NCBI GenBank assembly: GCA_021030915.1 | Contig: JAGEMR010000035.1 | Span: 124,001-188,000, forward strand | Direction of reading: 5' to 3' | DNA from: Astrothelium macrocarpum | Taxonomy: Eukaryota; Ascomycota; Dothideomycetes; Trypetheliales; Trypetheliaceae | DNA: 64,000 nucleotides | In this document: positions 11,405-23,135 of the stretch, one piece after another | Numbering within the stretch: position 1 is the stretch's first letter | Layout of the letters: every line of letters starts with the position of its first letter | Notes under the pieces: model-generated | Databases searched by the model: none | Told to the model about the DNA's origin: nothing | What the model saw: the letters and a program-made list of their open reading frames with translations, nothing else | Translations under genes and position numbers: made by a program

Positions 11405-14400
11405 TTACAATCCAGCGCCAACTTGCTCTACAACATCCTTCAACATCCTGAACCCAAACCCTTCGGCCACTTGCCCATACACCCCCACCTTCCTCCTCAC
11501 CTCCTCCCTCTTCACGCTCCCTACCCACTCCCCTGCACAACTACAGTGCTCCATAAACTCATTCACCCTAATCCGGCCACACTTCCCACACTTGACATCC
11601 TGCGTCGCCCACTGCACCACCCACCCCTGCACCTCCGCGACCAGCCGCTCCTCCACCGCCAACCGATCATACCCAGCCCCACACGCCTCACACTTCCAGC
11701 CGGCCGTTCTAACACCCTCGTCCCGACACAAATCCACATCCCGACTCGCACAGCACTCCGCACACAGCAGGCCGCGCAACCACAGGCTCGCCGACGGATT
11801 CACAAAGCCCGCCTCGGGCGCAAACTCGCGGACATCGCACGCCGCGAGGAGGCTGCGACGCAGCCGGCGCGTTTCGAGGCCGAGCGAGCGATCGAGGCTG
11901 AGGACCTGCGCGAGGGGCTTGACGAGTTCGAGGACCGGGTTGTCGGTGCGGTTGGATGGGGCGGAGCCGGGGAGGGTCGGGAAGGCCCAGTCGGAGGCGA
12001 GGTCCGGGTGGAGGAGTTCGGTCTTTTGGCGGCGGAGGAGGGCGGTGATGTGTTTTTGGAGGGGTTTGGCGAAGGCGGTGGTGAGGATGGAGGAGTGGTT
12101 GGTGTCGTCGTCGCCGTCAGGGGTAATGGTAAGTGGTTTGAAGATTTGGGTTGGGCGAGGGGTGGAGTCGTTAGAGGCGAGTTGGGGATGTTTGCGGGTG
12201 TGCATGAGGTTGATGAATTCGATGACCCAGTCATGGAAGATGGGTTGGAGAGTGGGAGGGAGGAAGGTCGCAAATTGCCAGTGCATGATTGTGTCGAGAG
12301 TTTGGTTTTCGGCTTCGACGACTTTTTCGCAGCCTTTGCCGCCGTAATTGAACTCGTCATACCAGATGAGATAGTCCCAGTATTCTTTGATCTCTAGATC
12401 AATAAAGTTGAACAATGGCTTTGCTTGCACAGTCTTGAGGATATACTGGCTGTAGGCGTAGGCATTACCAACTTCAGCTTTCGTTGTTTGAAGTAACAAG
12501 CGATTTGAGCTTGCAAAGACGACATGCGAGCCAACGCGCTTGAAATCCGACATTAGCTGTTGAAGTGCCTTCTTGGACATCATTTGCACGTAGTAGTGCA
12601 AAGAGCGGTCATACAAGAAAGACCCAGGATGTGAAACCCAACGAACTAGGTGCTGAACCATGACATCTGCCATTGTGTTGCTTGCTTTACTGCTGCAAGC
12701 CTCTGACCACCATGCTTTTACCATTTCACGAAGGACAGTAATTCCAGCGCTTGCAAAAGCATTCTCAGAGTAGATGCTGTTGCTGGTGTTGGCGTCTTTT
12801 TCTGTTGGAGCGGCTGGATTGAAAGCTACTGAATCTATGCCTTCTGCCTCGTTAACGATTGATGAGGAGAGGATAGTGTTAATGGCGAGGTTTCGGACTT
12901 CGAGATCGATGCACACCGAAGAGTACGTGCCTGCATCATTGACTGATGGCATTTCCACTTTTTCGAGGGCCGAAGTGATGTCGTCTTTTTCGTATCCAGC
13001 ATGATCAGGCTTTGGTCCAGCAGACCACCAGAGGACGACCCGATCCTTCTGCAGTCGCCGAGCATATGCGACATCAATCAAAAAGCGTGGATCCTCACTT
13101 TCCAAGTTGCAGAGAGGTACATCACCGTATCGAGCAAGCTCCGTCAGATGCGAAATCCAGGATCCTAGATTTAGATACCGAGTTACAAGACGTTTAGCGA
13201 TGAATGATTGCCAGCCCAGTGGTGGTAGTTGTTTGTCGTCCTCATCTGGTGTCAAATGCAGATTCGGCAGGTCTTGTAATATTGGTACTTCATGCTTTAG
13301 CATTCGTTGGTGGGATTGGATGACGAGTGTAAGTGGACCAGTTTCCTCTTTTTGCATCTTCTTGATAGCATCTCCAACCTCTAGATGTGCTTTCCGCTTC
13401 GTCGTGACCTGCGTTACCTTGAAATGAATATCATCTTGATACTCAACGCAATCCTGCCAGGGCTCGCCTGCTGATTCCTCCAGTCGCTGTGCGAGTATTT
13501 CTCGGTAGATTCTGTCAATATTGGGAAGACCATCCTTGGCCTTGTTGAGCACAATGACTTGAGCTGTATCTTTTGAGCTTGAGAAGAGAGCAAAGACTTG
13601 CTTTTCCGCAGCTACGACATGGTAGAGGTAAAGATATGTCATTGGGGCCTTGAGTAGGTAGTCTTTTGTTGGTAACTTTACCAGTGATGACAGATCAAAT
13701 CCCTGTTCAAGACCCTTGCCAAGAACACCCCTTTGCTTTTTATTGAATGTGCAAACACTGCCAAGCTCAAGCAGACCTCTAACGTGCAGCGGAAGTTGTT
13801 TCTCATAGATGCCCTCAACACTTGGATGATTGAAAAGCATACCCAGCTTCTGTGCCTCTGATACATAGACTTGTTCCGGCATGCTCAGCTTAAATAAGTG
13901 TACACTGGGATGGCCATTTGGTAAAGTGTGTCCGATGACTTTTTCGACTGAACAGCCGTCGATGCTGACATTGGGTAGCTCCTCGCTCTTGAGATTTAGA
14001 TAGAGTATCCTCGGGATCATAATCTTGAGGGTTTGGATCTTTTTGTCGATGAGTACAAAGGCTTTGACTTCACCTGGGGTACTGGTTTCCTGTAATTGAA
14101 GAATCTGCCACGTGCTAATGTAAAGCATCTCAGCTTGATTTCTGAACATGCTACCAATCCCATCTGTGGCATCAGGCTTTTTTTCACCAAAAAGCTGACG
14201 CCGGCGTGCGCGAGCTTGTCGCTGGATCTTCCATTTCCTCTTTTGGTACTTCAACCAGCCTTGATAGTCTTCGGTAATGGATGGCATGATCTTTGGCAAG
14301 CTCGCGTAAGGATCAGTAGGAGCAATGGTTGGATCTGGAGACTTTCGTTTCTTTTGACTCATCTTTGTGACCTGACCTTTGGTAGTTTTTGGAGCTTTGG

Positions 14401-17400
14401 ACGTTGCACCAAAGTCTTCCAGATCGATGTTACGATTTGCAACTACATTCTGGTCAATATCGCTTAGTGGCTTTTTGGCATCGAAAAGATCTGTCATCTT
14501 TGTCTGTTTCAAGACGTCGTCTTTGATCTTAATCCTTCGATCCAACCAGTCGGGGTGGGCAACTCTGGGAACAGGATTTCGAACTTTCTGTAGCGCAGCC
14601 GGAATTGTAATTAACTTCTGAATGACGGATCCAAGACGCTCCATATAGTATGACCAATCGATGACTGTCCGGGGATCCATATCTGCAGGATCTTCGCGCA
14701 GCCACTTTCGCAGAAAGAAGCGTTTAACCTGCTCTTCAGCTGAGAAAATGGCAACGGGGATAGCTCGATCCGTTACAGGCGCGTTCCTGGGTCTGGATGA
14801 AATGATGTATTTGCAATTAAGGCCCTTGTCTTTTATCATCTGTTCACCCAAAAATCCCGCAAGCCGCTTTGCAGTGGTAATGGCGGTTGATTTTTGTGAG
14901 CCATACTCTTCCAGTGTCTTGGACATGCTCTTGTTCTCACAAATGAGGTCAATTAACTCTTCATCCGCTAATGTAGAGCCATGATTATCCAACACGTCAA
15001 GCCATCGATTGGCTACTTTGGCTACAGAAGCATACGTCTCTGTTAATGTAGTGCCTTCTAGAAAGAATTTGAAAACTTGTGTTTGGAAGATCTTGATCAG
15101 CTTTAATTCTCCTCTTCGCTTGACCTCAAAACCTTTCAGCTCTGCCAAGCTGCCATCATGATTGAAGACTGCGTAACGCTTTTTCAAATTCTTGTCTTCT
15201 TCTTTGGATGAGGGGAGAATCATCGCCTTGTAGGGACCATCGACCTCGAAGAAAATGGAATTGTCGCTTTGTGTTTCATATCTGAATGTGCCAGGATCTT
15301 TCAGGGTTTGGTATTGATGATTCGTGAATCGCTCATGGACAAGATGGTTCAACATGACACACGGATAAGAAATGGCTAGTTTTTTCCCATTCTTGAGCTT
15401 AAAGGCAAAGTTCTCGGGAAATGTTGCCGGTAGAATACACCAAATACCGTCAGTGTCCAGCTCTAGAGGTCGTCCGATTCGCTCGACAAGCTGTCTCGCC
15501 ATCTGGATAATCCGAGCGCCAGTTAGACATGTTACGCCAGCCATTTCCATAGAGTACCATCTTGAACCTTTTCTCATGACATAGCCGTAGAAGCTATTGA
15601 GAATGACTTTGTGAGCCAGTTGCAGCGAATCAAACAACGTAATCATCTTTTTGGCTTCCTCTACCTCAGTGGCACTTGCACCAGAGGCTTTCAAAGCCTC
15701 CGTCTTTCCTTTCCAAACCTTTTGTTGACCTTTGAAATTGTATCTTCGATCACGGAAGGTCCTGACCGTATTAACGTAAAAGGGATTTTCACGCTGACAA
15801 ATAATTGCCTCTCGTTCTATTGTGCGGGCATCATGAATCTTGTGGTAAATCTTCTTGCTGTAATCTTGGAGCCGTTTCTTTGTCATGCTTGCTTGTTCAT
15901 CGATTGACAGATCTTGAAAAGTCCGTGCTAATGAGTTGGGACCTTTGCCGGGGAAGCGCTCATTCTCTAGAGCATGCCGTATCATGTTGTATTCGTCCCT
16001 TTTAGCTGGCAAAAACTCTCCTCTCCAGGCCCATGGTAATCTTCGATCACAGGTTTTTCCAGGTCGATTGAAATCACACGCGGCACAATCTGACTCTTGG
16101 ATCATCGAGTCTGGTTGTAGACGATTGGTAGTCATGATATTTGGGTACATGGAAGCGACATCAAGATGATATATTGACGGTCGTTCATTTCCGTTTGGTG
16201 TCTTTTTCAGTTGATCAAATTTGTCGACAATTTGCTGCTTCACTTCGTCATAGTTTTCGACGTCGTCAAGAGACTTTTTTTCTTCGATGGTGATTGTGAA
16301 TTTGAGGGCAGAGTCCAAGTCTCGTACGAGTTCGTCAATAGCCGTAGTATCGATGGCAAAATTACATGGAATATCGCTACGAAAGACCCCGGCTTCAATA
16401 CTTTCGACGTGACCACCAACGTAAGTTTCGGACTCGAGCAAATGCCCATCCCAGAAGGCTTCTTTTGGAGCCTGATGCTTGTTGGGCAACACAATGCCTC
16501 CTACATAGGCTTGAACCATCAACAGCATTTCGCAGAGAGTTCCCGTCCCTTTTCGCAGGACATCGTCAGGCCCGAGTGGAATAATGGTACAGAGAGAAAA
16601 GATGAAGGGATGAACATATTTCATGTACAGGTAATATGTCGCGACAGCATCGGACACTGAGTATTCGGCCAAAGTCTGTGGACGCTCGCTTGCGTATGGT
16701 GTCATGAGTTCCGGGTCCAGCTCATCAGGATCATAGCCAAGCTTCGCAACCGTAACAGCTTTGAGACCCCGACTTCCTTGAGGCAGATAACTGTCTCGAT
16801 TAACCCAAGCAAATGCATCCATATGAGCGCAATAATTAGACTGATAGATGTCTTCGCTGTTTTTCCGAAACCCAATCTCTTGGTACATGTCAATGCCTTG
16901 AACGCTGGCTCTTGCTTCGACAAACGGCCAATCAAAAAAGTCACCGTTGTATGTGACCATTACTGTGGGTCTTGCTTCCTTGACATGTTCAAAAAAGCGT
17001 TCAAGGAGAGCCTTTTCGTCTGTTTCATTGAAAACCATAAAGGGGCCTTCGAATTCCGCCTTGGGTGTATAGTCAAAGTCCGCAATATCTTCTGACACAA
17101 TCTCACGGTTCGTGATAAGAAATCCTTGACCATCAATCATGTATGAAATCATCATAATCTGATCAATTAGTGCATCCGGAAATTTTAAAGGAAGCTTTGT
17201 CGTTTCGATATCGAATGCCATCACAACCGGATCCGGACGTTGAACTCGCTCCTCAATGCAAGAAACAGAAATAACGCCATGCTTAGCTTCGACTGTGTAC
17301 CATTTTCCAATCCTTATATCTTCGAATTGATTAGCATGAAAAGAGAATTGGTACATCAAGACAAACCTTTATCTATTGCAACCCGAACATGATATGGGAC

Positions 17401-18117
17401 ATCAAATTCTCGCATGTCAACAATGTAATCACTCGCATCAACAATGCCGTTTGGTCGTTTCTCGTAATCATGATCTTCATCAAACATGTCAATGCCGGCA
17501 TTTGCGCTCGCAACTTCGGCATATGTATCCATTGCAGTCAGGTTCTTCTTGTTTTTCTCGGCAATTGGCATGAGAACCTTTCGCACACTCAACAAGTCGC
17601 TGACATTGGCAAAGGACAACTTGAGGAAAGATCTTCGGTATCCTAGGAGATGATTCGGCATTTGCAAATCTTCTTTCTCAACCTTCTTGACACCTTTGAT
17701 CAGGCCTTCGAATTGTCGCCGACACCATTCCTCCACCTCAGGTTCCTTGTTCTTCTTTATGGCGACCAAAAAGTACGGATCGTATTCAACTGTGGCCTTG
17801 AACGTTCCACCATCTTCCTCGATGAAGAAGAAATCGACTCCTGCTCTCCCACTAGGAACTTTCTGGTCTTCTACGCTCGTGCTGTGCATATTACATAACC
17901 ATCCAATCTTCTTTTTTCCCGCCTCATAACGGGCAAATCCCATGGATTCGTCGATGCGATGGGCCAGTCGTGTGGCTTCAATCTTTTCATTTTGCGAATT
18001 GAGCTCACTAGCGCGCAATGAGGTCCGGTCCACAGTCTTTGGATTTCGGTCGCCATATGAGGATTTGCCATTTTTGAAAACTCGTCGATATGGCTGACCG
18101 GCGCGACGAGGTGGCAT
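11405..18117 (-). CDS. POL2: DNA polymerase epsilon catalytic subunit A
   Basis: Two exons (18117-17367 and 17319-11405, 47-nt intron) give 2221 residues, against 2222 in budding yeast. Proofreading exonuclease motifs are intact: FDIET (D287/E289), TYNGDFFDWPF and YSVSDAVATYYL. The polymerase domain has DVASMYPNIMTTNRLQPDS (motif A), NSFYGYVMRKGSRWYSMEMA (motif B) and LDTDGIWC (motif C). Cysteines in CAACDFNRPGKTC fit the epsilon-specific Fe-S site. The inactive second polymerase-like half follows. Two zinc modules, CAECC...CEACG and CGKCG...CSCAG, close the protein and bind Dpb2. Pol epsilon is the main leading-strand replicase. The coding 3' end (below 12.3 kb) has strongly shifted base composition. 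Confidence 0.98.
11450..12260. other. GC-skew switch inside POL2 3' end
   Basis: Top strand 11461-11520 has 34 C and 4 G, while 12001-12060 has 30 G and 7 C. GC-rich sequence lies between them. The reading frame stays open throughout. See the finding on strand-symmetric skew switches. Confidence 0.75.
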
Positions 18118-18419
18118 GTTGCGCTATGGTCCCCGACTGCGGTGGGGTAGATGGTGAAAGGCGTCGGTGAATAAGATCACTTCATTCTTCGAAAATCGTA
18201 CAGCTCTGCAATTCAGCACTGATTAAGGGCTTGATCTTTGAGACGTGCACACGATTTCGTTGTGGGGATGGTGGGTTGAAAGTCATTAACGCGTCTGGGA
18301 AATCCAGGTACGCGACGTTGTTGGCCCATGCTTCCTAGCGCGTTTCTATACCCTGCAGTGCAAACCATCTTTTCAAGCCCCCATGAACGTCACCACCTGC
18401 TCTGCTAAATTCTCGCATC
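18118..18419. promoter_or_regulatory. POL2/COX20 divergent promoter with ACGCGT box
   Basis: Only 302 nt separate the POL2 and COX20 start codons. ACGCGT lies at 18289-18294. This is the MCB/MBF core, fitting the known G1/S expression of POL2 in yeasts. The use of this copy is inferred. Confidence 0.45.
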
Positions 18420-19077
18420 ATGTCCAACGACGGGCGGGAAGGTCCTGTACCTAGGGCAGCGAACTCACAAACATCAGAGCAGACATTGAAGGATGCTACG
18501 CAAAACAAAAAGGACCTCAGTACGATACGGCCACCACGAAATGCAAATATTATGCCGGGAGGTACGGAAAACACGGCTGGCGGACATACCAGACCTGTTA
18601 ATGCAATTGATGCGGCCAAGTCAATTAGATTGGAGGATTTTCAAGAGATACACCAAAAGCCTTGTGTGCGCAATGCCTTCTTGCTTGGCATCCCATCTGG
18701 ATTTTTTGTGGGTGTGGCATGGACGGTAGTAAGAGGTGGGTTTTGAGCTTGACACATCCTCCTCGACACCTTTTGCGGCTCCTTTATGATTTCTGAAACT
18801 AACTTCTAGTCTAGCCCCAGTCAAGAAAGCGGCCAACTGGGCAGTCGGGACATTCTGCGGCTTATCCTTTCTTTCTTACGAGTACTGTCAATACCAGAGG
18901 TCCAAAGAAAAAGATGGAATGAGACGTGCTGTGCAACTTATGGACCAAAAAAGGGCCGATCGAGAGAAGATGAAGGCTGCCCGGGAGCAGAGACGCAAAG
19001 CCAAAGAAGAAGCCGATCGAAAGAAAGAAGAGCAAAAGAAATCCTGGAGGAATTGGAATTGGGGGAAGTTTTGGTAA
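18420..19077 (+). CDS. COX20: Cytochrome c oxidase assembly protein Cox20
   Basis: Two exons (18420-18735 and 18815-19077, 79-nt intron with an AAACTAAC branch) give 192 residues. The core reads RLEDFQEIHQKPCVRNAF, then helix 1 LLGIPSGFFVGVAWTVV, a short loop APVKKAANW, and helix 2 AVGTFCGLSFLSYEYC. This is the Cox20/FAM36A two-helix hairpin. A basic coiled C-terminus (KRADREKMKAAREQRRKAKE) follows. Cox20 sits in the inner mitochondrial membrane and chaperones newly made Cox2. The N-terminal 65 residues are poorly conserved in type. It is divergent from POL2. Confidence 0.93.
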
Positions 19078-20077
19078 ACTTCGCCTCGGAAATCTCGGCT
19101 TGCACTTGTCCAATCTAGACTGCCGTTGGATCATTCAATAGCGGACCTGACCTCGACTGAACGTCATGCTGCAGCTTGAAGTAAATCCGCGACTTGGCGA
19201 AACGTTCTTGGACCTGCCTATGCACCACTTCTCTTGTAAGACCAATTCGAGGCAAAGAAAGCAGCACACACACCAACAATCTCTGCTACGGTCATGCTAG
19301 TCAGAGACGACGTCGGAGTGAAATTGGCCTGACTAAGAAGTAATGCCAAAGGAGGGTCTCGGGTGTGAGTGTGGACCTGAATGTCGGCGTGTAATATCAT
19401 CCTGCATCGGGCAGTCGGCCGAACGCATGAGGAAATGACCGAAGATGCGGCGATTCCTTTTTACGCTAGTCCATACTATGTTTTGTACTTCTAACGGAGT
19501 GCACACCATTTTACCTGAAACTCGCGCACGTGCATTGCACTTGTCTCTGTGCCACCGACAAGCTTCGCGGGGTAAAATCTGAGGATAGCCACCGGAGCCA
19601 TTGCGGCACCCAAGGTGTGCGACTCTGAGACGAACGATGAGAAGGAAGAAGGAATAAGCGAGCTTCGACGACGTCTTCTAGAAGCACAATGGAAGGGTAT
19701 GACGGGGCTGAGAGTGGTTCAGACCGGAATGCGATGAATCCGGGCGCAGGCGATGTTCACTGGGATCAGCCCTACTGGGTCGCGTGGTGATCTGCATGCT
19801 AGCGGCGCACTAGCGGGTAACTAGCGCGGGGCATTTCTATTCCTGGCCAACCACCAACATGATGCAGCCTCCATCTCCATTCTGTCCTCTCCAAACACCA
19901 ACATTCGCTCCTCGAACTCGTCCTCACCACTTACTTGGGTCTGCTACCCATCTTTGACTCATTGTTCCAATCGCGGTGGTCCTTGCGTCCTGTGCATTCC
20001 ATCTACCCGACCTTTTGCTTATTATGCACTTTGCCGCTGATCAAGAGCCTCAATTTGTCGACAGCAATCCCCCAACA
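19078..20077. other. Intergenic region upstream of the Pro/Ser-rich orphan
   Basis: About 1 kb without a supported gene. It includes the COX20 3' flank and the promoter and 5' UTR of the next gene. The last 100 nt are open in frame with that gene, so the true start could be at 19976 or 20024. Confidence 0.5.
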
Positions 20078-21214
20078 ATGGATCCTATTCCAGAAAGCAA
20101 ACCTCATCACATTTCTCCCAAAAGAAAACGAGACGATTTCGAGTCGGCGCCTTCGCAATTCTCGCCTCAACTCGGTCCAGCCCCCAATTATCCTAACCGT
20201 TCTCAGGAAACCGGAGAAGATAGCCCCCGCAGCGCAATCGCGCACCAGCTTCAAGCATTTCGAATAAGAGAAGGAGCTAGTCATGTATCTTTTGGTGAAG
20301 CTACGGATAGGCCAAGCCTCACAAAGCGCTTTAAGCCAACCCACGACGTGAAAAGACAACCACGAGTGCGCCATACACCAGTTTTTCGTCGACGACCTTC
20401 CAATTCCGATATTCCACAAAGACATCGACGATCTTCCTCTGCGCCTCCACCATCCGAACGTCTCGACTGTCGTCTCGTCACCACTGGTGCCTTGGTCAAC
20501 GAACACCATCGGCCCCTCGATCCAACTCCAATAGTCTCTCCATCGTCGCAGCAGACATCTCCTCAATGTTCTGTTTTGACAGCTTCGCCATCGCTTGCTA
20601 TGAGCCTTGCCAAGTCCGCTACGACCTCTCCAGTGCCAAGCCCAAGGAGCCTTTTATTACCTCCGACGCCATCAATCGCCATAGACACTCTCCAGCCTAC
20701 TGAACGCTCTCCTCCGCCTCGAAGGCCGCCACCAATCGCAATTTCCCCATCACCGCTATCATTTACCGTTCAAGCATCGCCTACTTCCAACCCCACCACC
20801 ACATCGACAGCCACATTATCCTCCAGAGGCTCGCACCAGGCGACGTCCCCCTCTCACTCAAAACGCCCATATAGCCATCTTCCCGTCCCCTTCTCCCCAA
20901 CCTCACCGCTCTCTCCAACAGCGCTGACCTGGAAACCGGCCGAAATCACCGGCCATATTCTGAGCTCTACGCTCGACACTCCAGATGATGATGGCTACGG
21001 TCTTCACGGTATTGGTTTTAAACCTAGTCCGCAACTTGCGCTCGCTCGCCAGCTACGCCGGCGTCAGCAGGTCATGGAGTGGCGGGCACGTGAAGCGCGG
21101 GAAGCGCGCATGGCGAGGTGGCGCAAGCGAGACAGCACAGGAAGTGCAGGCGCAGTTGAGGGAGTAAGTGAGGTTGGAGGGGGAGGGATGAAGCGAGTAG
21201 TGAGATTTGCCTAG
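20078..21214 (+). CDS. Conserved-type fungal Pro/Ser-rich protein, function unknown
   Basis: This is a single exon of 378 residues from the Met beginning MDPIPESK. Upstream in-frame Mets at 20024 and 19976 would add 18 or 34 residues. Most of the protein is low-complexity Ser/Pro/Thr with basic patches near the N-terminus (SPKRKRDD, like a nuclear localisation signal). The C-terminal block looks structured and constrained: WKPAEITGH, then DDDGYGLHGIGFKPSPQLA, then a basic helix LRRRQQVMEWRAREAREARM, ending KRVVRFA. I associate this tail with uncharacterised Pezizomycotina proteins but know no function. A nuclear role is a guess from the basic motifs. Confidence 0.75.
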   Translation: MDPIPESKPHHISPKRKRDDFESAPSQFSPQLGPAPNYPNRSQETGEDSPRSAIAHQLQAFRIREGASHVSFGEATDRPSLTKRFKPTHDVKRQPRVRHTPVFRRRPSNSDIPQRHRRSSSAPPPSERLDCRLVTTGALVNEHHRPLDPTPIVSPSSQQTSPQCSVLTASPSLAMSLAKSATTSPVPSPRSLLLPPTPSIAIDTLQPTERSPPPRRPPPIAISPSPLSFTVQASPTSNPTTTSTATLSSRGSHQATSPSHSKRPYSHLPVPFSPTSPLSPTALTWKPAEITGHILSSTLDTPDDDGYGLHGIGFKPSPQLALARQLRRRQQVMEWRAREAREARMARWRKRDSTGSAGAVEGVSEVGGGGMKRVVRFA

Positions 21215-21215
21215 T
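20460..21215. other. GC-skew switch at the 3' end of the Pro/Ser-rich gene
   Basis: Top strand 20881-20940 has 30 C and 9 G. By 21121-21180 it is 27 G and 9 C. The switch falls near 21040, in the conserved C-terminal coding part. Confidence 0.6.
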
Positions 21216-22080
21216 GTGATGTTATAGAGGAAGGTGGTAGGTGAAGGGGTGAGAGACAATTTCAAATGACTGGAAAGGTATCGTCACTTCTTTTGTATTT
21301 TTCTACCTGTACAATATTGGGTAGGAGGGGATAATTGGGACATTGAACAATGCTCATCCAAACTTTGGTTACTGTACATAACTTGATCGTTGGCTGGTTG
21401 CCGTCGGGACGGAACCGTTGATGGGAACACTGGCGTCTTCACATGATGTAGAGTAGGCGCAAATAGGATGGTGGAGGTTTACGGAGTCGAATTGTGTCTT
21501 GAACCATCTTACACCAGCTAAGTCTGTAGAATAGAAGAAAATGTCATTAGAGCCGCCCAATATCCATAACCCAGCGCCGTGCGAACGGTCATATGATCTT
21601 TATGAAAATTTAAAAGAAAACAATGATTACGCTCATCTGCCTGTACGCTCACAAATGATAGCAATACGAGATGTCGAATAGAATGCCCGCGTGAATGAGA
21701 AAATTATCGAGAACATTCTATTGCCGTAGTCGACGAGACTGACGGCCAAATCGTTGTGCATGAACAATGCACCGATAAACAGCATAATGTAAAGCATCGA
21801 AACAAGGCTGACTGGATGCCTGCGTTTCATGAGTCGCATCAACAGAAAGGTAGAGGATTCCCACGGACGAAGATCCTCGATGACTCCGAACGGAAAGCGC
21901 GATATACGATCTGCAAGATTGCTTAAGCGACCGAAACCCTAATGCACGCGAAACATGGGCGGCTTGCCGGATCATCGTAAACCGAACGCAATCTCTAACA
22001 AGCGCACAACATGTGGTTGTTTCGAATCGCGAACCACCCACCCTTTCACTCTTATCATCTTCTTCGCCCCCACGGGCCCC
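21215..22080. other. Convergent intergenic region
   Basis: This 866-nt stretch lies between the stop codons of the Pro/Ser-rich orphan and the F-box-like gene. Short open frames on both strands lack family features. No RNA gene was recognised. Confidence 0.5.
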
Positions 22081-23135
22081 TCACAACCACACCCACGGGT
22101 CCGGCTTTAACACCTCCAACCCGGGCAACTGATCATGAATCTCCTGACACAGCCTCTCCAACCAATCTTTCGTCCCCACCCCTCCCCCACCCATACCACA
22201 CATCCTCCCCACGCCATCCGCATCAGCAGCCGCACTCCCCACCAGCAACCCCCTCCCCGCCGGCGAAACCCCCCACCCCCCAACGGGCAAGCCATCCAGC
22301 TTCAGCAACGTCAACCGCACCTTCCTCACCATCGCCCGCGCCTGAGGCCCCAGCCTTCGGAAGAAATCCAACACCGGCAAGTACGCGGTACCAATGAAAT
22401 GAAACAGCTTCTCCGAGTACACAATGGCAAGACACTCAGCGTGCAGCTGGCGATTCAGCCGCATAACCGCAAGCGGATAGCGGGGGGTCTTTCGCTTCTT
22501 CCCCGCCCTCGCACCACCACCGCCGCCACCACTGGTCGCGATAGTCGGGCCGGGACGTCGACGCAGCGCATCACCGCCGTGCAGCGGCGGCGTCAGCGCG
22601 GAGTGCGGCAGCGGGGGCTCGCGGGAGTAGGCGGCGCCGACGATGGCCGCGTCGCAGTCGGTGTACAGGCGGTAGGCGCGCGCGCCGTTGTGGCACGGCA
22701 GGAGGTACGCGAGGATCTGCTTGCGGATCTCGACGGGGAGGTCGAGGAGCAGCGAGGGCCGCGGCGCCGAAGCGGCGGCGGTGGTGGACGAGGAGTGGTT
22801 GCTGGTGCTGCTGCGCTGGCTGGCGCGGCTGGCGAGGTCACGTGAGGCGAGGAGCACAGAGCTGCGCGTCGTCGAGATGGAGCTGCGTTTGGCGGAGGAG
22901 ATGCGGCTGGAGCGTTTGAGCGAGGTCGGGAGGGTGAGGTCGATGCTGGGCGCGAGGAGGGAGGCGGTTTCGGGGACGATGGGTACTGGGATGGAAAGTT
23001 AGGAGAGGAGAGGCGGAGAGGGGGGGGAATGTGGTATGAAAATGAATTACATCTAGAGCGTAGATATTCCATGTCTCTTTGCCAGACTACGGGCTTGAGA
23101 GTTGCCGTTTCTGGTATCATAACGCCGAGTGCCAT
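22081..23135 (-). CDS. F-box-like / DUF7730-type fungal protein
   Basis: Two exons (23135-23051 and 22985-22081, 65-nt intron) give 329 residues. After a Ser/Arg-rich N-terminus comes LLLDLPVEIRKQILAYLLP, the typical opening of fungal F-box-like or DUF7730 proteins. Later blocks YPLAVMRLNRQLHAECLAIVYSEKLFHF and VRKVRLTLLKLD are also characteristic. A Gly-rich stretch of six to seven glycines interrupts the middle. Such proteins may recruit Skp1-Cullin ubiquitin ligases, but this is not shown for the group. The gene is GC-rich throughout, and its Gly/Ala/Arg/Ser bias may partly reflect that. The start is the first Met of exon 1; Met-6 is an alternative. Confidence 0.78.
22100..22985. other. 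GC-skew switch spanning the F-box-like gene
   Basis: Top strand 22141-22200 has 33 C and 3 G, while 22921-22980 has 33 G and 9 C. The GC peak lies near 22.6 kb. The whole interval is coding on the minus strand. Confidence 0.7.

Noticed and set aside
11423..12397. Long plus-strand open frames antisense to POL2
   Set aside because: They arise from the skewed, stop-poor GC-rich composition opposite the POL2 C-terminus. The minus frame carries all conserved motifs.
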